A DNA stretch of 64,000 nucleotides from Tessaracoccus massiliensis (GTDB taxonomy: Bacteria > Actinomycetota > Actinomycetes > Propionibacteriales > Propionibacteriaceae), in the NCBI RefSeq assembly GCF_000826065.2, contig NZ_LN623543.1, positions 474,144 to 538,143 of the forward strand. Direction: 5' to 3'. A program made the translations under genes and the position numbers. The first letter of the stretch is position 1. Each line of letters begins with the position of its first letter. Positions 20,679-30,203 of the stretch are shown in pieces. Below the pieces are notes generated by a model that was not told the origin of the DNA, made no database searches, and saw only the letters and a list, made by a program, of their open reading frames with translations.

Positions 20679-20823
20679 GAAGTATTCCTCTCGATGTCGG
20701 CAGGTCAAGGGCGCCTGGCGCGCAGTGGCTCAACATTAGCGCGCGCAGCCGATCCTTAAGTTCAGCCTATCTGCCCCGCCACACGCTGGGCGCGTTCCAC
20801 CGGATGCGGGGCCGTGCGTCAGA

Positions 20824-21006
20824 TCACGCGTCAGGCTCCTCGGCGTCGCTGGTGTCACCCAGTGGGCGGCCGGCATCGCCGAGACGCAGGTCCTCATCAG
20901 GTTCGCGGTCGAGCAGTGCGTCGCCATCGGGGTCGACGCCCTGGTGCCGCGCCCCCTCGTCCAGTGGGTGCTTGCTGAAGTCGCGGCGGTCGATGGGTTC
21001 GGTCAT
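20824..21006 (-). CDS. Small acidic hypothetical protein
   Basis: The 60-residue product is rich in Asp and Glu (DPDGDALLDREPDEDLRLGDAGR) with no membrane segment. Its ATG overlaps the stop of the thioesterase gene as ATGA, which supports real translation. I do not recognise it. Confidence 0.5.
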   Translation of the reverse strand: MTEPIDRRDFSKHPLDEGARHQGVDPDGDALLDREPDEDLRLGDAGRPLGDTSDAEEPDA

Positions 21007-21467
21007 GGTGACTCCTTGGTCTCGGGTTCCTTCGGAGGATCAGCCCGCACAACCGACATGCGGCGCTTCTCCACTGACGCGTCGAACTTGGCGCGGTTGA
21101 TGACAGCGCGCTTGTGCAAGCCGGCGCCGATGAGGCCCACTTCGTCGTGCAGTTCGACGCGGAACGTGAGGAAACGACCGTCGGCCTCGACGAGTTCGGC
21201 GAACGCCTTGACCTCCATGCCCACCGGAGTGGGGGCGCTGTGGGTGACGTCGATTTCGATCCCGACCGAGTCCTCCCCCTCCTCCAAGTGCTCGGCCATC
21301 GCCTCCATGGCGGCGCACTCGGCGAAGGCGACCATGAAACCGGTGGCGAAAACCTGTGGCATCGCATCGAAACGGGGGTACTTGTCGCTGACCCCGGGCA
21401 CGGTGAGCGACTCATCGACGACGACGCTGAGGGTGCCGGTGATGCCCACCTTCATCGAATCCAACAT
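21003..21467 (-). CDS. Thioesterase, hot-dog fold (FlK-like)
   Basis: The 154-residue protein fits the fluoroacetyl-CoA-thioesterase-like hot-dog group. The helix segment PQVFATGFMVAFAECAAMEAMAEHL and the GIEIDVTHSAPTPVGMEVKAFAELVE strand pair are characteristic. The usual Thr/Glu/His catalytic candidates lie at VFATG, AECA and VTHSA. The substrate is probably an acyl-CoA but cannot be read from sequence. I chose the ATG at 21467; the longer frame adds an Arg-rich stretch unlike homologues. A small acidic protein is translated from the overlapping ATGA. Confidence 0.75.
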   Translation of the reverse strand: MLDSMKVGITGTLSVVVDESLTVPGVSDKYPRFDAMPQVFATGFMVAFAECAAMEAMAEHLEEGEDSVGIEIDVTHSAPTPVGMEVKAFAELVEADGRFLTFRVELHDEVGLIGAGLHKRAVINRAKFDASVEKRRMSVVRADPPKEPETKESP

Positions 21468-21633
21468 GCTGCTCAGTTTAACGGCCGCGGCCCGACGTGA
21501 CCGCCGAAACGACTGGTTTGCGGGAGGGATCATCTCCCTGGGACCGCCACCGTCCCCATCGCGTCATCACGCGCCTGGGCAGCCTGCCAGTTCAGCCCAT
21601 GCGGCCCGGAGGGTGCATGCGTAGGATGCGGCC

Positions 21634-22143
21634 ATGGCAGTTGAGGTACGTCGGGCCAGGCTCCAGGAATGGGCGCAGGCACGGGACCTGCGGCTCGAGA
21701 TGCTGGCAGACTCCCCCAAAGCCTTCATCGACACCATCGCCACGGTTGAGCGGTGGGATGACGACAGGTGGCGTACCAGGCTGCTCAGTCATCTCGCGCC
21801 GGATTCGACCACCATCGGGGCCGTCGACGTCGGCGGGCACTGGGTGGGGCAGGCCTGTGGGCGGGTCTTCGGCAACTACGAGCCGCCACGGGCCTATCTG
21901 CTCAGCGTCTACGTCACGCCCCGCCACCGTGGCACAGGCCTCGTCAAGCGACTCGTCGACGAGGTGTCCGGCTGGGCGCGCGGCATGGGCCACGACGCAC
22001 TGTGGCTGGATGTCCACCAGGATGCGACGGCGGCGCGGGCCGCCTACCGGCGACTGGGCTTCACGGAGACTGGGGTCACCACGCCCTACGCCAACGACGA
22101 ATCCGAGCGCGAGCATGAGATGGTGCTGCGGCAGCTCCCCTGA
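21634..22143 (+). CDS. GNAT family N-acetyltransferase
   Basis: The 169-residue protein has the GNAT core. Strand 4 is YLLSVYVTPRHR, followed by the acetyl-CoA loop GTGLVKRLVDEV, and the C-terminal part has LDVHQDATAARAAYRRLGFTETG. Its substrate is unknown. The gene stands alone and converges on the PHP gene, with one base between stops. Confidence 0.85.
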   Translation: MAVEVRRARLQEWAQARDLRLEMLADSPKAFIDTIATVERWDDDRWRTRLLSHLAPDSTTIGAVDVGGHWVGQACGRVFGNYEPPRAYLLSVYVTPRHRGTGLVKRLVDEVSGWARGMGHDALWLDVHQDATAARAAYRRLGFTETGVTTPYANDESEREHEMVLRQLP

Positions 22144-22144
22144 T

Positions 22145-22897
22145 TCAGCGGTGCCGGTTGGCGTGGCGCAACAGTTCGTCGACCGGCCAGGTGGTGATGA
22201 TCCTGTCCGGGTGGATGCCCGCCTCGGCGGCTCTGGCCTCGCCGAGCGGGAGGTACTCCAGCTGCTCCGGCGCGTGGGAATCGGTGTTGATGGCGAACAG
22301 GCAGCCGATCTCGTCGGCCAACTCCAGCAACTCGGGTCGCGGGTCCGCGCGGTCCGGCCGCGAGTTGATCTCTACCGCCACCCCGAACATCTCGCAGGCG
22401 GCGAAGACCATCTCGGCGTCGAAGCGCGACTCGCCGCGCCACGTGCCGTCGGAACGCCGCTTCCGTCCGGTGCAGTGCCCCAGCACCGTGGTGTGCGGGT
22501 TGGCCACCGCCGCCACCATGCGGCGGGTCATCGTGTCGGCGTCGTCGTCCAGCCGGTGGTGGACGGAGGCGACCACGACATCAAGTTGAGCGAGCAGGTC
22601 TGAGCCCTGGTCGAGCCCACCGTCGGAGAGGATGTCCACCTCGATACCCCGCAGGATGCGCAGTTCGCGCTCCCGCTGCACCTCGGCGATCTCCTCCCAT
22701 TGGGCCAACAGCCTCTCCCTGCTGAGGCCCCGGGCGACCTTCAGCCGCGGCGAGTGGTCCGTGACGGCGATGTACTCGCGCCCGAGGGCCTCCGCGGCGG
22801 CGGTCATCTCCGCGAGGCTCGCGCCGCCGTCGGACCAGGTGGTGTGGGTGTGCAGGTCGCCACGGCAACGCATGCCGTCAGCCTCGGATTCCGCCAT
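22145..22897 (-). CDS. PHP-domain phosphoesterase
   Basis: The 250-residue protein carries the metal-binding PHP motifs in order: DLHTHTTWSDGG, AVTDHS, GIEVDIL, VASVHHRL, LGHCTGR, INSRPDRADP and NTDSHAPEQL. These match the PHP module found behind DNA polymerase X or alone in many actinobacteria. Homologues I know of often have an N-terminal helix-hairpin-helix part of 60-100 residues; here the frame upstream of 22897 is not protein-like and overlaps cobF. The protein is therefore a short form or has lost its N-terminus. Likely activity is phosphoesterase on a nucleotide or polyphosphate. Confidence 0.82.
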   Translation of the reverse strand: MAESEADGMRCRGDLHTHTTWSDGGASLAEMTAAAEALGREYIAVTDHSPRLKVARGLSRERLLAQWEEIAEVQRERELRILRGIEVDILSDGGLDQGSDLLAQLDVVVASVHHRLDDDADTMTRRMVAAVANPHTTVLGHCTGRKRRSDGTWRGESRFDAEMVFAACEMFGVAVEINSRPDRADPRPELLELADEIGCLFAINTDSHAPEQLEYLPLGEARAAEAGIHPDRIITTWPVDELLRHANRHR

Positions 22898-23060
22898 GGG
22901 CGTCAGCCTACGGCTCGCGCACCCCATCGGCCATGAGGCGTCGACGTCCGCCTTCCCAGCCCGCAACGTCGGATCGTGTTTGAGGTACCGATAGCTGACC
23001 AGCACCGCGAAGAAGCTAGCGACCGGGCCACCCCTGGGGTACCCGTCCCGCGTTTCGGTC

Positions 23061-23789
23061 TCAGGCAGGTAGGCGCAGCAGATAGGTGTCGTGCACCCAC
23101 CCGTGGTGCCCGGCGAGTTGGGCGCGCAGGGCGGCGATCTCGTCGATGACCTTGCCGAGCGGCCCGTTGGCCAGCACCTCGTCATCGGAGCCGAGGTAGG
23201 CGCCCCAGTAGATCTCCAGGTCCGGGAACTCCTGCACCAATCCGCGGCAGGCCAGCTCGGCGTCGTCGAAGACCACCACGTCGCCCAGCTCCGGGCGATA
23301 CTCCCCCAGCAGGCGGGCCCCGGTTGTCAGGTGTACAGGCGAGCCGGTCAGCGCCAGTTGGTGTGCCGCGGCGAGCACCTGCAGCGCGCTGACTCCGGGG
23401 ATCACCTTGACCCGCAGCGCCATCTGGGCGCGCAGCGCGTCGATGACCCGCAGGATCGAGTCGTAGAGCGCCGGATCCCCCCAAGCGAGGAACCCGACCA
23501 CGCTGCCGTCGGGGAGGCCGCCCATCAGCTGCTGGTATGTGTTCCGGCGGGCCTCGTCCAGCTCGGAACCGGCCGATTCCTGTGCCGGGTTGAGGACCGT
23601 GATGATCCGGTGGGGGCGCTTCACATGGCGCCGGATGAACTCGCTGCGCCGCCAGACCAGGTCAGAGTTGTCCTCGGGTTGATCCGCCACCAGGAACACG
23701 TCGACGCGGTTCATCGCCTCGACGGCGTCCAGCGTCAGCTGGCCGAAACCGCCGGGACCCATGCCGATGACCAACACCTCGCGACTCAC
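23061..23789 (-). CDS. cobF: Precorrin-6A synthase (deacetylating)
   Basis: The protein of about 242 residues belongs to the tetrapyrrole methylase family. It starts VLVIGMGPGGFGQLTLDAVEAM (SAM-binding loop), has FLAWGDPALYDS near 100, VIPGVSALQVLAAAHQLAL near 135 and a C-terminal WGAYLGSDDEVL. The combination fits CobF, which methylates C1 of precorrin-5 and releases acetate in the aerobic B12 pathway. No other cob gene is in the window. The start is uncertain: GTG codons at 23789, 23795, 23798 and 23807 are all possible. Confidence 0.82.
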   Translation of the reverse strand: MSREVLVIGMGPGGFGQLTLDAVEAMNRVDVFLVADQPEDNSDLVWRRSEFIRRHVKRPHRIITVLNPAQESAGSELDEARRNTYQQLMGGLPDGSVVGFLAWGDPALYDSILRVIDALRAQMALRVKVIPGVSALQVLAAAHQLALTGSPVHLTTGARLLGEYRPELGDVVVFDDAELACRGLVQEFPDLEIYWGAYLGSDDEVLANGPLGKVIDEIAALRAQLAGHHGWVHDTYLLRLPA

Positions 23790-23824
23790 AGGCACCACCC
23801 TAGCCACAGCACTAGGCTGGGGGA

Positions 23825-25006
23825 ATGGACCCCCGACCTGGCACCGCGCCCGCGCTCGTCTCGTCGTCCCGCGCCCGCTCCGGAATCCTGAAGCGGTTGA
23901 CGGCGGCCACCTCTGAGATGAACACCGCCACCCTCACCGCGCTGGTGGCCCGGCATGACTGGTTCAACCAGCTCGACGCCGAGTCGCGCTCCTGGATCGG
24001 CATCCTCGCCCGCTCCGGGATCGACGGGTTCGTCACCTGGTTCTCCGGCCAACCGTTCGACGCCGAATCCATCTTCGACGCGGCCCCGCGCGTGATGGCG
24101 CGGCGCATCACGCTGCAGCAGACGGTGGACCTGGTGCGCACCACCACCGAGGTGGTCGAGGAACAGATCCAGCACCTCCTCCCCCGCGGCGACAGGCAGC
24201 CGTTGCAGTTGGGGATCGTGCACTATTCCCGGGAGATCGCCTTCGCGGCTGCGGCCATCTACGCCCGAGCCGCGGAGTCGCGCGGCGCGTGGGACTCTCG
24301 GATCGAGGCCACCATCGTCGACGCCGTCGTGCGTGCCGAGACCGACGAGTCGGTGATGTCGCGGGCCTCCACCCTGGGGTGGGACACGGATTCCAAGGCG
24401 GTGGTCGCCATCGGCGGCGCGCCGGATACCGACGTGCTGGAGACGCTGCGCCGGGCAGCCGCGAAGCTCTCGCTGGAGATGCTCGCCGCACTCCAGGGCG
24501 ACCGGCTCGTGTGCATCTTCGGAGGCGACGGCGTGGGTGACCCCGTCGAGACCTGTGAGCGCATCGGCGAGTTGCACGACCACTTCGCGGCCGGGCCCGT
24601 CGTGGTCGGCCCCACTGCGGACAACCTCGCCGGCGCGCCGCGCTCCGCCAGGGCCGCGGCCTCCGGCTACCGCGCCGCCAAGGCCTGGCCGGAGGGCCCT
24701 CCCACCCTGTTGGCGTCGGATTTGTTGCCCGAACGCGCCCTGGCCGGCGACGGTCACGCGCGTCGCACGCTGGCCGGCGAGATCTACCCGTCGTTGGCGG
24801 CCAGCAAGGAACTCCTCGAGACCTGCGTCGGCTTCCTGGACTGCGGCTCCTCGATGGAGGCCACCGCTCGCGCGCTGTTCGTGCACCCCAACACCGTGCG
24901 GTACCGCCTCAAGCGCATCCAGGACGTCACCGGCTACAACCCGGCGGACGCCCGCGAGGCCTACGTGCTACGCATGGCGATCACCTTGGGCCGCCTCAAC
25001 GCCTGA
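23825..25006 (+). CDS. fasR: PucR-type transcriptional regulator, probable fatty-acid-synthesis regulator FasR
   Basis: The 393-residue protein ends in a PucR-type HTH (EATARALFVHPNTVRYRLKRIQDVTGYNPADAREAYVLRMAI). A GGDEF-like CdaR middle region (about 175-270) and an N-terminal helical sensory region precede it. The gene lies directly before fabD-fabH-acpP-fabF. This order is conserved in Streptomyces and Mycobacterium relatives, where FasR activates the FAS operon in response to long-chain acyl-CoA. Assignment rests on domain and neighbourhood. Confidence 0.85.
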   Translation: MDPRPGTAPALVSSSRARSGILKRLTAATSEMNTATLTALVARHDWFNQLDAESRSWIGILARSGIDGFVTWFSGQPFDAESIFDAAPRVMARRITLQQTVDLVRTTTEVVEEQIQHLLPRGDRQPLQLGIVHYSREIAFAAAAIYARAAESRGAWDSRIEATIVDAVVRAETDESVMSRASTLGWDTDSKAVVAIGGAPDTDVLETLRRAAAKLSLEMLAALQGDRLVCIFGGDGVGDPVETCERIGELHDHFAAGPVVVGPTADNLAGAPRSARAAASGYRAAKAWPEGPPTLLASDLLPERALAGDGHARRTLAGEIYPSLAASKELLETCVGFLDCGSSMEATARALFVHPNTVRYRLKRIQDVTGYNPADAREAYVLRMAITLGRLNA

Positions 25007-25076
25007 ATGACGCCGACGTAATTCAGCGCACCCGACAAACCTGAAGGCAGGTGCACCACGTACCAACGGGGAGCCT

Positions 25077-25095
25077 CTTGTCGGATAGTGACAAG
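25077..25095. promoter_or_regulatory. Candidate operator before fabD
   Basis: The inverted repeat CTTGTC-N7-GACAAG lies in the 155-bp gap between fasR and fabD, about 67 bases before the fabD start. Position and symmetry suggest a FasR or other regulator site. This is inference. Confidence 0.4.
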
Positions 25096-25161
25096 GACCG
25101 TGCCGGGATTTTCGTGACATTCGATCCCGCGTCCCGCGGCGGAACCGGGCAGGGTTGACGT

Positions 25162-26088
25162 GTGCTTGTGATCGTCGCGCCCGGACAGGGCGCCCAGACC
25201 CCCGGATTCCTCTGCCCCTGGATCGCTGACCCGGCCCTCGCCGACCAACTGGCCAGGCTCTCCGACGTCAGCGGGATCGACCTCGCCCACTACGGCACGC
25301 AGGCCGATGCTGAGACCATCCGCGACACCGCAGTGGCCCAACCGCTGCTGGTCGCCTCAGCCTTGCTGACCGGGCGCGCGCTGCTCGGCGACGACGTGGC
25401 GAAGGTGGGAGCGCTGGCCGGCCACTCCGTCGGCGAACTTGCCGCCATGGCGCTGGCCGGAGCGATCACCGACGACGACGCCCTCGTCCTCGTACGGGAG
25501 CGCGGCCTGGCGATGGCAGAGGCCTCCGCCGCCCGCCCCACCTCCATGACCGCCGTCATCGGGGGCGATCGCGACGAAGTGCTCGCCGCGATCGAGGCCG
25601 CGGGCCTCACCCCGGCCAACAACAACGGCTCGGGGCAGATCGTGGCCGCGGGCACCGTCGAGCAACTCGAGGAACTGGCGGCGACCACGCCGAAGCGGGC
25701 GCGCCTGTTCCCCCTGAGCGTCGCCGGGGCCTTCCACACCGTTCATATGGAGCCGGCAGTCGCGCGCCTGCGCGACGTCGCCGAGGCCATCACGCCCCGC
25801 AACCCCACCACCACACTGCTGTCGAACCGCGACGGCGCGGTGGTCGAGACCGGCGAGGAGGCACTGAGCCGCATGGTCAACCAGGTCGCCAACCCGGTGC
25901 GCTGGGACCTGTGCATGGAGACCATGGCGCAGCGCGGCGTCACCGGTTTCCTGGAACTCACCCCCGCCGGGACCCTGACGGGGATCGCCAGGCGCAACTT
26001 CAAGGGCGTCGAGTTGTTCAACCTCAACACCCCCGATCAGCTCGACGAGGCACGCGCCTTCGTCGCCAACCACACCGAAGCGGAGTGA
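25162..26088 (+). CDS. fabD: Malonyl-CoA:ACP transacylase
   Basis: The 308-residue protein has the active-site [12 protein letters not shown] serine, the GQGAQ motif near the start, the malonyl-binding RGLAMAEAS arginine and the catalytic His in AFHTVHM. It moves malonyl from CoA to acyl carrier protein. The GTG start at 25162 follows AGGG by 7 bases. fabH begins inside its stop (GTGA), so the two are coupled. Confidence 0.96.
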   Translation: MLVIVAPGQGAQTPGFLCPWIADPALADQLARLSDVSGIDLAHYGTQADAETIRDTAVAQPLLVASALLTGRALLGDDVAKVGALAGHSVGELAAMALAGAITDDDALVLVRERGLAMAEASAARPTSMTAVIGGDRDEVLAAIEAAGLTPANNNGSGQIVAAGTVEQLEELAATTPKRARLFPLSVAGAFHTVHMEPAVARLRDVAEAITPRNPTTTLLSNRDGAVVETGEEALSRMVNQVANPVRWDLCMETMAQRGVTGFLELTPAGTLTGIARRNFKGVELFNLNTPDQLDEARAFVANHTEAE

Positions 26089-27080
26089 CCACCGTGGCAC
26101 TGACACCCTCAACCGGCGCACAGTTCGCGCGCATCCTGTCCGTGGGCGGCGCCCGCGGCAGCCGCGTCGTCACCAACGAAGAGATGTGCACGATGATCGA
26201 CTCCACACCGGAGTGGATCCAGCAGCGTACCGGTATGACGGAGCGCCGCTGGGCCGCCGAGGGCGAGGACGCGGAGTCGCTGGGCCTGGCGGCCGCGGCC
26301 AAGGCCATCGAGCGCGCAGGTCTGCAGCCTTCCGACATCGACGCGATCATCGTCGCGACGGTGTCGCACTTCATGCAGACCCCGTCGCTCGCCACGATCA
26401 TGGCCGCCAAGCTCGGTATGGAGGCTCCGGCCGCGTTCGACATCTCGGCCGCCTGCGCCGGCTTCTGCTACGGCGTCGGCATCGCCGAGTCCCTGGTGCG
26501 CTCCGGCTCGGCCGGGCATGTCGTCGTGCTGGGCGTCGAGGTGCTCTCGCGCTACACCAACCTGGAGGACCGCACCACCGCGTTCCTGTTCTCCGACGGC
26601 GCCGGCGCCGTCGTCATCGGCCCCTCCGATGAGCCGGCCATCGGCCCCACCGTCTGGGGTTCCAAGCCGGATGCGCACGAGGTCATCGAGATCGACGACT
26701 GGCGCACCATCGAGGCTGACGGCCACCCCTACATCCACATGGATGGCCGCGAGGTCTTCAAGTGGGCCACCGGCGCCATCGTCGAGAAGGCCGTCGAGAC
26801 CCTCGAGGCCTCCGGGCTCACCCCCGAGGAACTCGACGTGTTCATCCCCCACCAGGCCAACAACCGGATCACAGATTCGATGTTGCGCCATCTGAAGCTG
26901 CCCGAGGACGTCGTGGTGGGCCGCGACATCATCCGCATGGGCAACTCGTCGGCGGCCTCCGTGCCCCTGGCGATGGAGGCGCTCCTCGAATCCGGGGAGG
27001 CCAAGAGCGGCGACAGCGCGCTGATCATCGGCTTCGGCGCGGGCCTCGTGTTCGCCGGGCAGACCGTCCTCCTCCCCTGA
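26085..27080 (+). CDS. fabH: 3-oxoacyl-ACP synthase III
   Basis: The 331-residue protein starts the fatty-acid cycle by condensing an acyl-CoA with malonyl-ACP. The catalytic triad is visible: Cys in [12 protein letters not shown], His in IPHQANNR and Asn in [11 protein letters not shown]. The GTG at 26085 overlaps the fabD stop as GTGA and gives the usual family length; a second GTG at 26094 is possible. acpP follows 43 bases later. Confidence 0.96.
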   Translation: MTTVALTPSTGAQFARILSVGGARGSRVVTNEEMCTMIDSTPEWIQQRTGMTERRWAAEGEDAESLGLAAAAKAIERAGLQPSDIDAIIVATVSHFMQTPSLATIMAAKLGMEAPAAFDISAACAGFCYGVGIAESLVRSGSAGHVVVLGVEVLSRYTNLEDRTTAFLFSDGAGAVVIGPSDEPAIGPTVWGSKPDAHEVIEIDDWRTIEADGHPYIHMDGREVFKWATGAIVEKAVETLEASGLTPEELDVFIPHQANNRITDSMLRHLKLPEDVVVGRDIIRMGNSSAASVPLAMEALLESGEAKSGDSALIIGFGAGLVFAGQTVLLP

Positions 27081-27123
27081 CCACCAGCACCACCCCACCG
27101 AAATAGAAGAAGAAGGAGCCATC

Positions 27124-27369
27124 ATGGCCAGCACTGAAGAGATCCGCGCCGGTATCGCCGAGGTCGTCAACGACATCAACGGCAACGCCATCGAGGACGT
27201 CACGCTCGACAAGTCGTTCGTCGACGACCTGGGTGTCGACTCCCTGTCGATGCTCGAGATCATCAACGACCTTCAGGACAAGTTCGACATGGAGATCCCA
27301 GACGAGGACGCCAAGAACCTCAAGACCGTCGGCGACGCCGTCGCCTACATCGAGCGCGCTGCCAACTGA
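27124..27369 (+). CDS. acpP: Acyl carrier protein
   Basis: The 81-residue acidic protein carries the phosphopantetheine site serine in GVDSLSMLEI near residue 40. It is flanked by the conserved helices of ACP. It carries the growing chain in type II fatty acid synthesis. An AAGAAGGAGCC ribosome site lies just upstream. The gene lies between fabH and fabF. Confidence 0.97.
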   Translation: MASTEEIRAGIAEVVNDINGNAIEDVTLDKSFVDDLGVDSLSMLEIINDLQDKFDMEIPDEDAKNLKTVGDAVAYIERAAN

Positions 27370-27478
27370 TCGCAGCCGCTGGTTGAGCCGGGCAGGTAAC
27401 GAAGAAGCCTGCCCGGCCGACCCCCCTCCCACGCTTCGCTCACCTCAGCCTCACGCACCCCACTCCCCGAGGAGACAC

Positions 27479-28735
27479 ATGTCCGACACCATCGTGATCA
27501 CCGGCATCGGCGCCACCACCCCGCTGGGCGGCGATGTCGCCAGCACCTGGGAGGGCATGCTCGCCGGGCGCTCCGGCGTGGTCGCCCTCGAGGAGGAGTG
27601 GGCCAAAGACCTCCCGGTGCAGATCGCGGCCAAGGCCGCCGTCGACCCGGGTGAGATCCTTCCCCGCGTCGAGGCCCGCAAACTGGACCGCTCGACGCAG
27701 CTCGCACTCGTGGCCGGCCTGGAGGCCTGGGCCGACGCCGGCTTCGGCCTGGGCGAGGACAACGCCGTCGAGCGCGACCGTCTGGGCGTCGTCTGCGCCA
27801 CCGGCATCGGCGGCCTGCACTCCCTGCTGGGGCAGTGGGACAACATGAACGAGAAGGGACTTCGCGGCGTCTCCCCGTTCACCATCCCCATGCTGATGGC
27901 CAACGCGCCCGCCGCGAACCTGGGCCTGCGGATCGGCGCCCGCGCCGGCATCCACACCCCGGTCTCCGCCTGCGCCTCCTCCAACGAGGCCATCGCGTGG
28001 GGCCTCGACATGCTCCGTCTCGGCCGCGCCGACGTCGTCGTGGTCGGTGGCGGCGAAGCCGTCATCCACCCACTGCCCATCGGTGCGTTCGCGAAGATGC
28101 AGGCGCTGTCGCGCCGCAACGACGAGCCCACCCGCGCATCGCGTCCCTGGGACGTGGGCCGCGACGGCTTCGTCCTCGGTGAGGGCGCGGCCATGATGGT
28201 GCTCGAACGCCTCGATTCGGCCAAGGCCCGTGGCGCGAAGATCTACGCGACGCTGCGCGGCGCCGGCATCTCGGCGGACGGCCACGACCTCGTGCAGCCC
28301 GATCCGGAGGGCTACGGCCAGTCCCTCGCCATGACCCGCGCTCTTGAGGAGGCGGGGCTCACTCCTTCGGAGATCGTGCACGTCAACGCGCATGGCACCT
28401 CCACGCCGCAGGGCGACGTCACCGAGGCAGGCTCCATCCGCAACGCACTGGGCGCTGACGTCGACCACGTGGTGGTCAACTCCACCAAGTCGATGACCGG
28501 CCACCTCCTCGGCGGCGCCGGCGCGCTCGAGACCCTGGCCACCGTGCTGGCGCTGAGGGACCGCGAGGTGCCCGCCACCATCAACGTCGACAACATCGAG
28601 CCCGATCTGGGGATCGACGTGGCCACGGAGAACCGGAAGCTGCCCGACGGGGACCTTGCCGCGGTCAACAACTCCTTCGGCTTCGGGGGCCACAACGTCG
28701 CCGTCGTGGTCACCAACGAGAACGTCACCGCCTGA
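27479..28735 (+). CDS. fabF: 3-oxoacyl-ACP synthase II
   Basis: The 418-residue beta-ketoacyl synthase has the Cys-His-His triad in SACASSNEA, NAHGTSTPQGD and SMTGHLLGGAGA. The start is the ATG at 27479, preceded by GAGGAGACAC. It extends acyl-ACP chains and closes the FAS-II cluster. The longer upstream frame overlaps acpP and is spurious. Confidence 0.96.
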   Translation: MSDTIVITGIGATTPLGGDVASTWEGMLAGRSGVVALEEEWAKDLPVQIAAKAAVDPGEILPRVEARKLDRSTQLALVAGLEAWADAGFGLGEDNAVERDRLGVVCATGIGGLHSLLGQWDNMNEKGLRGVSPFTIPMLMANAPAANLGLRIGARAGIHTPVSACASSNEAIAWGLDMLRLGRADVVVVGGGEAVIHPLPIGAFAKMQALSRRNDEPTRASRPWDVGRDGFVLGEGAAMMVLERLDSAKARGAKIYATLRGAGISADGHDLVQPDPEGYGQSLAMTRALEEAGLTPSEIVHVNAHGTSTPQGDVTEAGSIRNALGADVDHVVVNSTKSMTGHLLGGAGALETLATVLALRDREVPATINVDNIEPDLGIDVATENRKLPDGDLAAVNNSFGFGGHNVAVVVTNENVTA

Positions 28736-28755
28736 ACTGTCCCTAGACTGGCTCG

Positions 28756-29592
28756 GTGCCAGCCTCGTCCCTCCTCGACCTCGCCACCCGGCTCTTCTGG
28801 CGCGCCACCGGCCGGAGGGTCGACCTCGACGGCCAGCACAGCTGGCTCGGCGCCCCTACGAGCGCCTCCCCTGTTGTCGGCGACAGCTGGCTCGAAGCCT
28901 TCGCCCGGCCCAGGGGGTGGCGGCTGGATCCCCGTCCCGATGCGGGCCTGTTGCCGTCGCTGTCAGACCTCGATGGCCCCTCGTTCCTCGCGGATCACAC
29001 GCCCGCTGCGGTCCGCTCCTTCTACGAGTCCACCGCACGGTGGCAGCTCGACGTCTGGAGCCAGTGGAGCCCCATCTTCCAGCCCTTCGGCGCGATCATC
29101 GGCGGCCTGTTCGGCCGCAGGGTGCAGCAGTTGGCGCTGCCCATCCGGCCGCTCGACGTCGCCCACGGCATGGACAACCGGGTGGTCCCCTTGATGGACG
29201 GCCAGGGCTCCCAGCGGGCCGCAGCCTGGATCCGCACCATCAGGGCCACCGGAGAGACGGCCTTCAGCGGCTGCTATACCGTCGGGACGCTGCCCGGTCA
29301 TCCTCAACCGCTGGTGCACGTGTCGTTCCCGCTGGAGTCAGGCAACGTGCAGGTCTACCTGACGCCGGTCAACCACGCCGACGGCTCCGTGTCGCTGGTG
29401 TCAGGGGCGGGGCGGTTCGGCGAACCGGGCACGTACGTCGTCGTCCAGATGGGAGGGCGCCACTATGCGCGGCGCATCCCCATCCACGAGGCGTTCCATC
29501 TCTACGTCGACGCCGACGGCGTGCTGCGCACCGATCACGAACTGCGGCTCGGGAGGTTCACGGTGCTGCGCCTCCACTACCGGCTCACCTGA
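28756..29592 (+). CDS. Conserved hypothetical protein downstream of fabF
   Basis: The 278-residue product starts with GTG 20 bases after fabF, so it is probably part of that transcript. No signal peptide, membrane helix or catalytic motif is clear. The middle part (WSQWSPIFQPFGAIIGGLFGRRVQQL, then RPLDVAHGMDN) and the C-terminal beta-rich half (HVSFPLESGNVQVYLTPVN) look like a well-folded soluble domain. I do not recognise a family. Its place after the FAS genes hints at a lipid-linked role; this is inference. Confidence 0.7.
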   Translation: MPASSLLDLATRLFWRATGRRVDLDGQHSWLGAPTSASPVVGDSWLEAFARPRGWRLDPRPDAGLLPSLSDLDGPSFLADHTPAAVRSFYESTARWQLDVWSQWSPIFQPFGAIIGGLFGRRVQQLALPIRPLDVAHGMDNRVVPLMDGQGSQRAAAWIRTIRATGETAFSGCYTVGTLPGHPQPLVHVSFPLESGNVQVYLTPVNHADGSVSLVSGAGRFGEPGTYVVVQMGGRHYARRIPIHEAFHLYVDADGVLRTDHELRLGRFTVLRLHYRLT

Positions 29593-29709
29593 CGCGGCTC
29601 GTCCCCCTCTCGCGCTCAGCCGCAGCCCCAGCCGCCCACCCGGGTCAAGTAATCCACAGGCGCGCGATTCCCTCTTCCGTTCATTTCTCGGGCAACCCAG
29701 AATCGAGCC

Positions 29710-29886
29710 ATGGGAATTCGCTACTACGCCTATCCAGTTGCTCCAGAAGACACACACGCAGCCCAGGAGAACCCCGCGCGGTTCATCGCTGCTGACCCAC
29801 TCGCCGATGCCTGGGGACTCGTGCCTGTGAGGTTCGCCATCGACATGCGTGAGCGCGGTTGCGGTCTTGTCTACACCATCGGGTGA
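29710..29886 (+). pseudogene. Short ORF resembling the N-terminus of a 'MGIRYYAYPV' family, probably a remnant
   Basis: The 58-residue frame begins MGIRYYAYPVAPEDTHAAQE and contains RFIAADPLADAWG, a start seen in longer actinobacterial proteins of unknown function. After this the sequence loses the family pattern and stops. The gene is therefore probably cut short, and it lies at the edge of a toxin-antitoxin insertion. Confidence 0.45.
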
Positions 29887-29951
29887 GGTAACGAATCATG
29901 GCCGCCATGCCAAACCTAGATTTCTGTAGACAACCTGACTATCCTGCATTG

Positions 29952-30203
29952 ATGAAGTCCATCTCAGTCGGTGAACTGCGACAGAACCCCACACACATGC
30001 TCGACGCTGTCGAGATGGGGGAGTCATACAGCGTGACCAGACACAACCGAGTCATCGCTCGAGTCGTCCCCGTCTCCTCTTCCGCAACGATCATTCCGGC
30101 GAAGAAGCAGGGTGGTGCACGCACGGGCACGCTGACGCCGGTCAGGCTGCCGGCTGAACTCTCCCTGGACGAGCTCATTGGGGAACTCAAGGGCGAGTGG
30201 TGA
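29952..30203 (+). CDS. Type II antitoxin, Phd/YefM family
   Basis: The 83-residue protein begins MKSISVGELRQNPTHMLDAVEMGESYSVTRHNRVIARVVP, the Phd/YefM DNA-binding fold. The C-terminal tail (PAELSLDELIGELKGEW) should wrap the toxin. The toxin gene starts inside the antitoxin stop (GTGA). The antitoxin would block the PIN toxin and repress the operon. I chose the ATG at 29952; the upstream frame looks untranslated. Confidence 0.85.
   Translation: MKSISVGELRQNPTHMLDAVEMGESYSVTRHNRVIARVVPVSSSATIIPAKKQGGARTGTLTPVRLPAELSLDELIGELKGEW

Noticed and set aside
22898-23185. N-terminal extension of the PHP protein to 23185
   Set aside because: It overlaps cobF in another frame and lacks any known domain; the ATG at 22897 is a better start.
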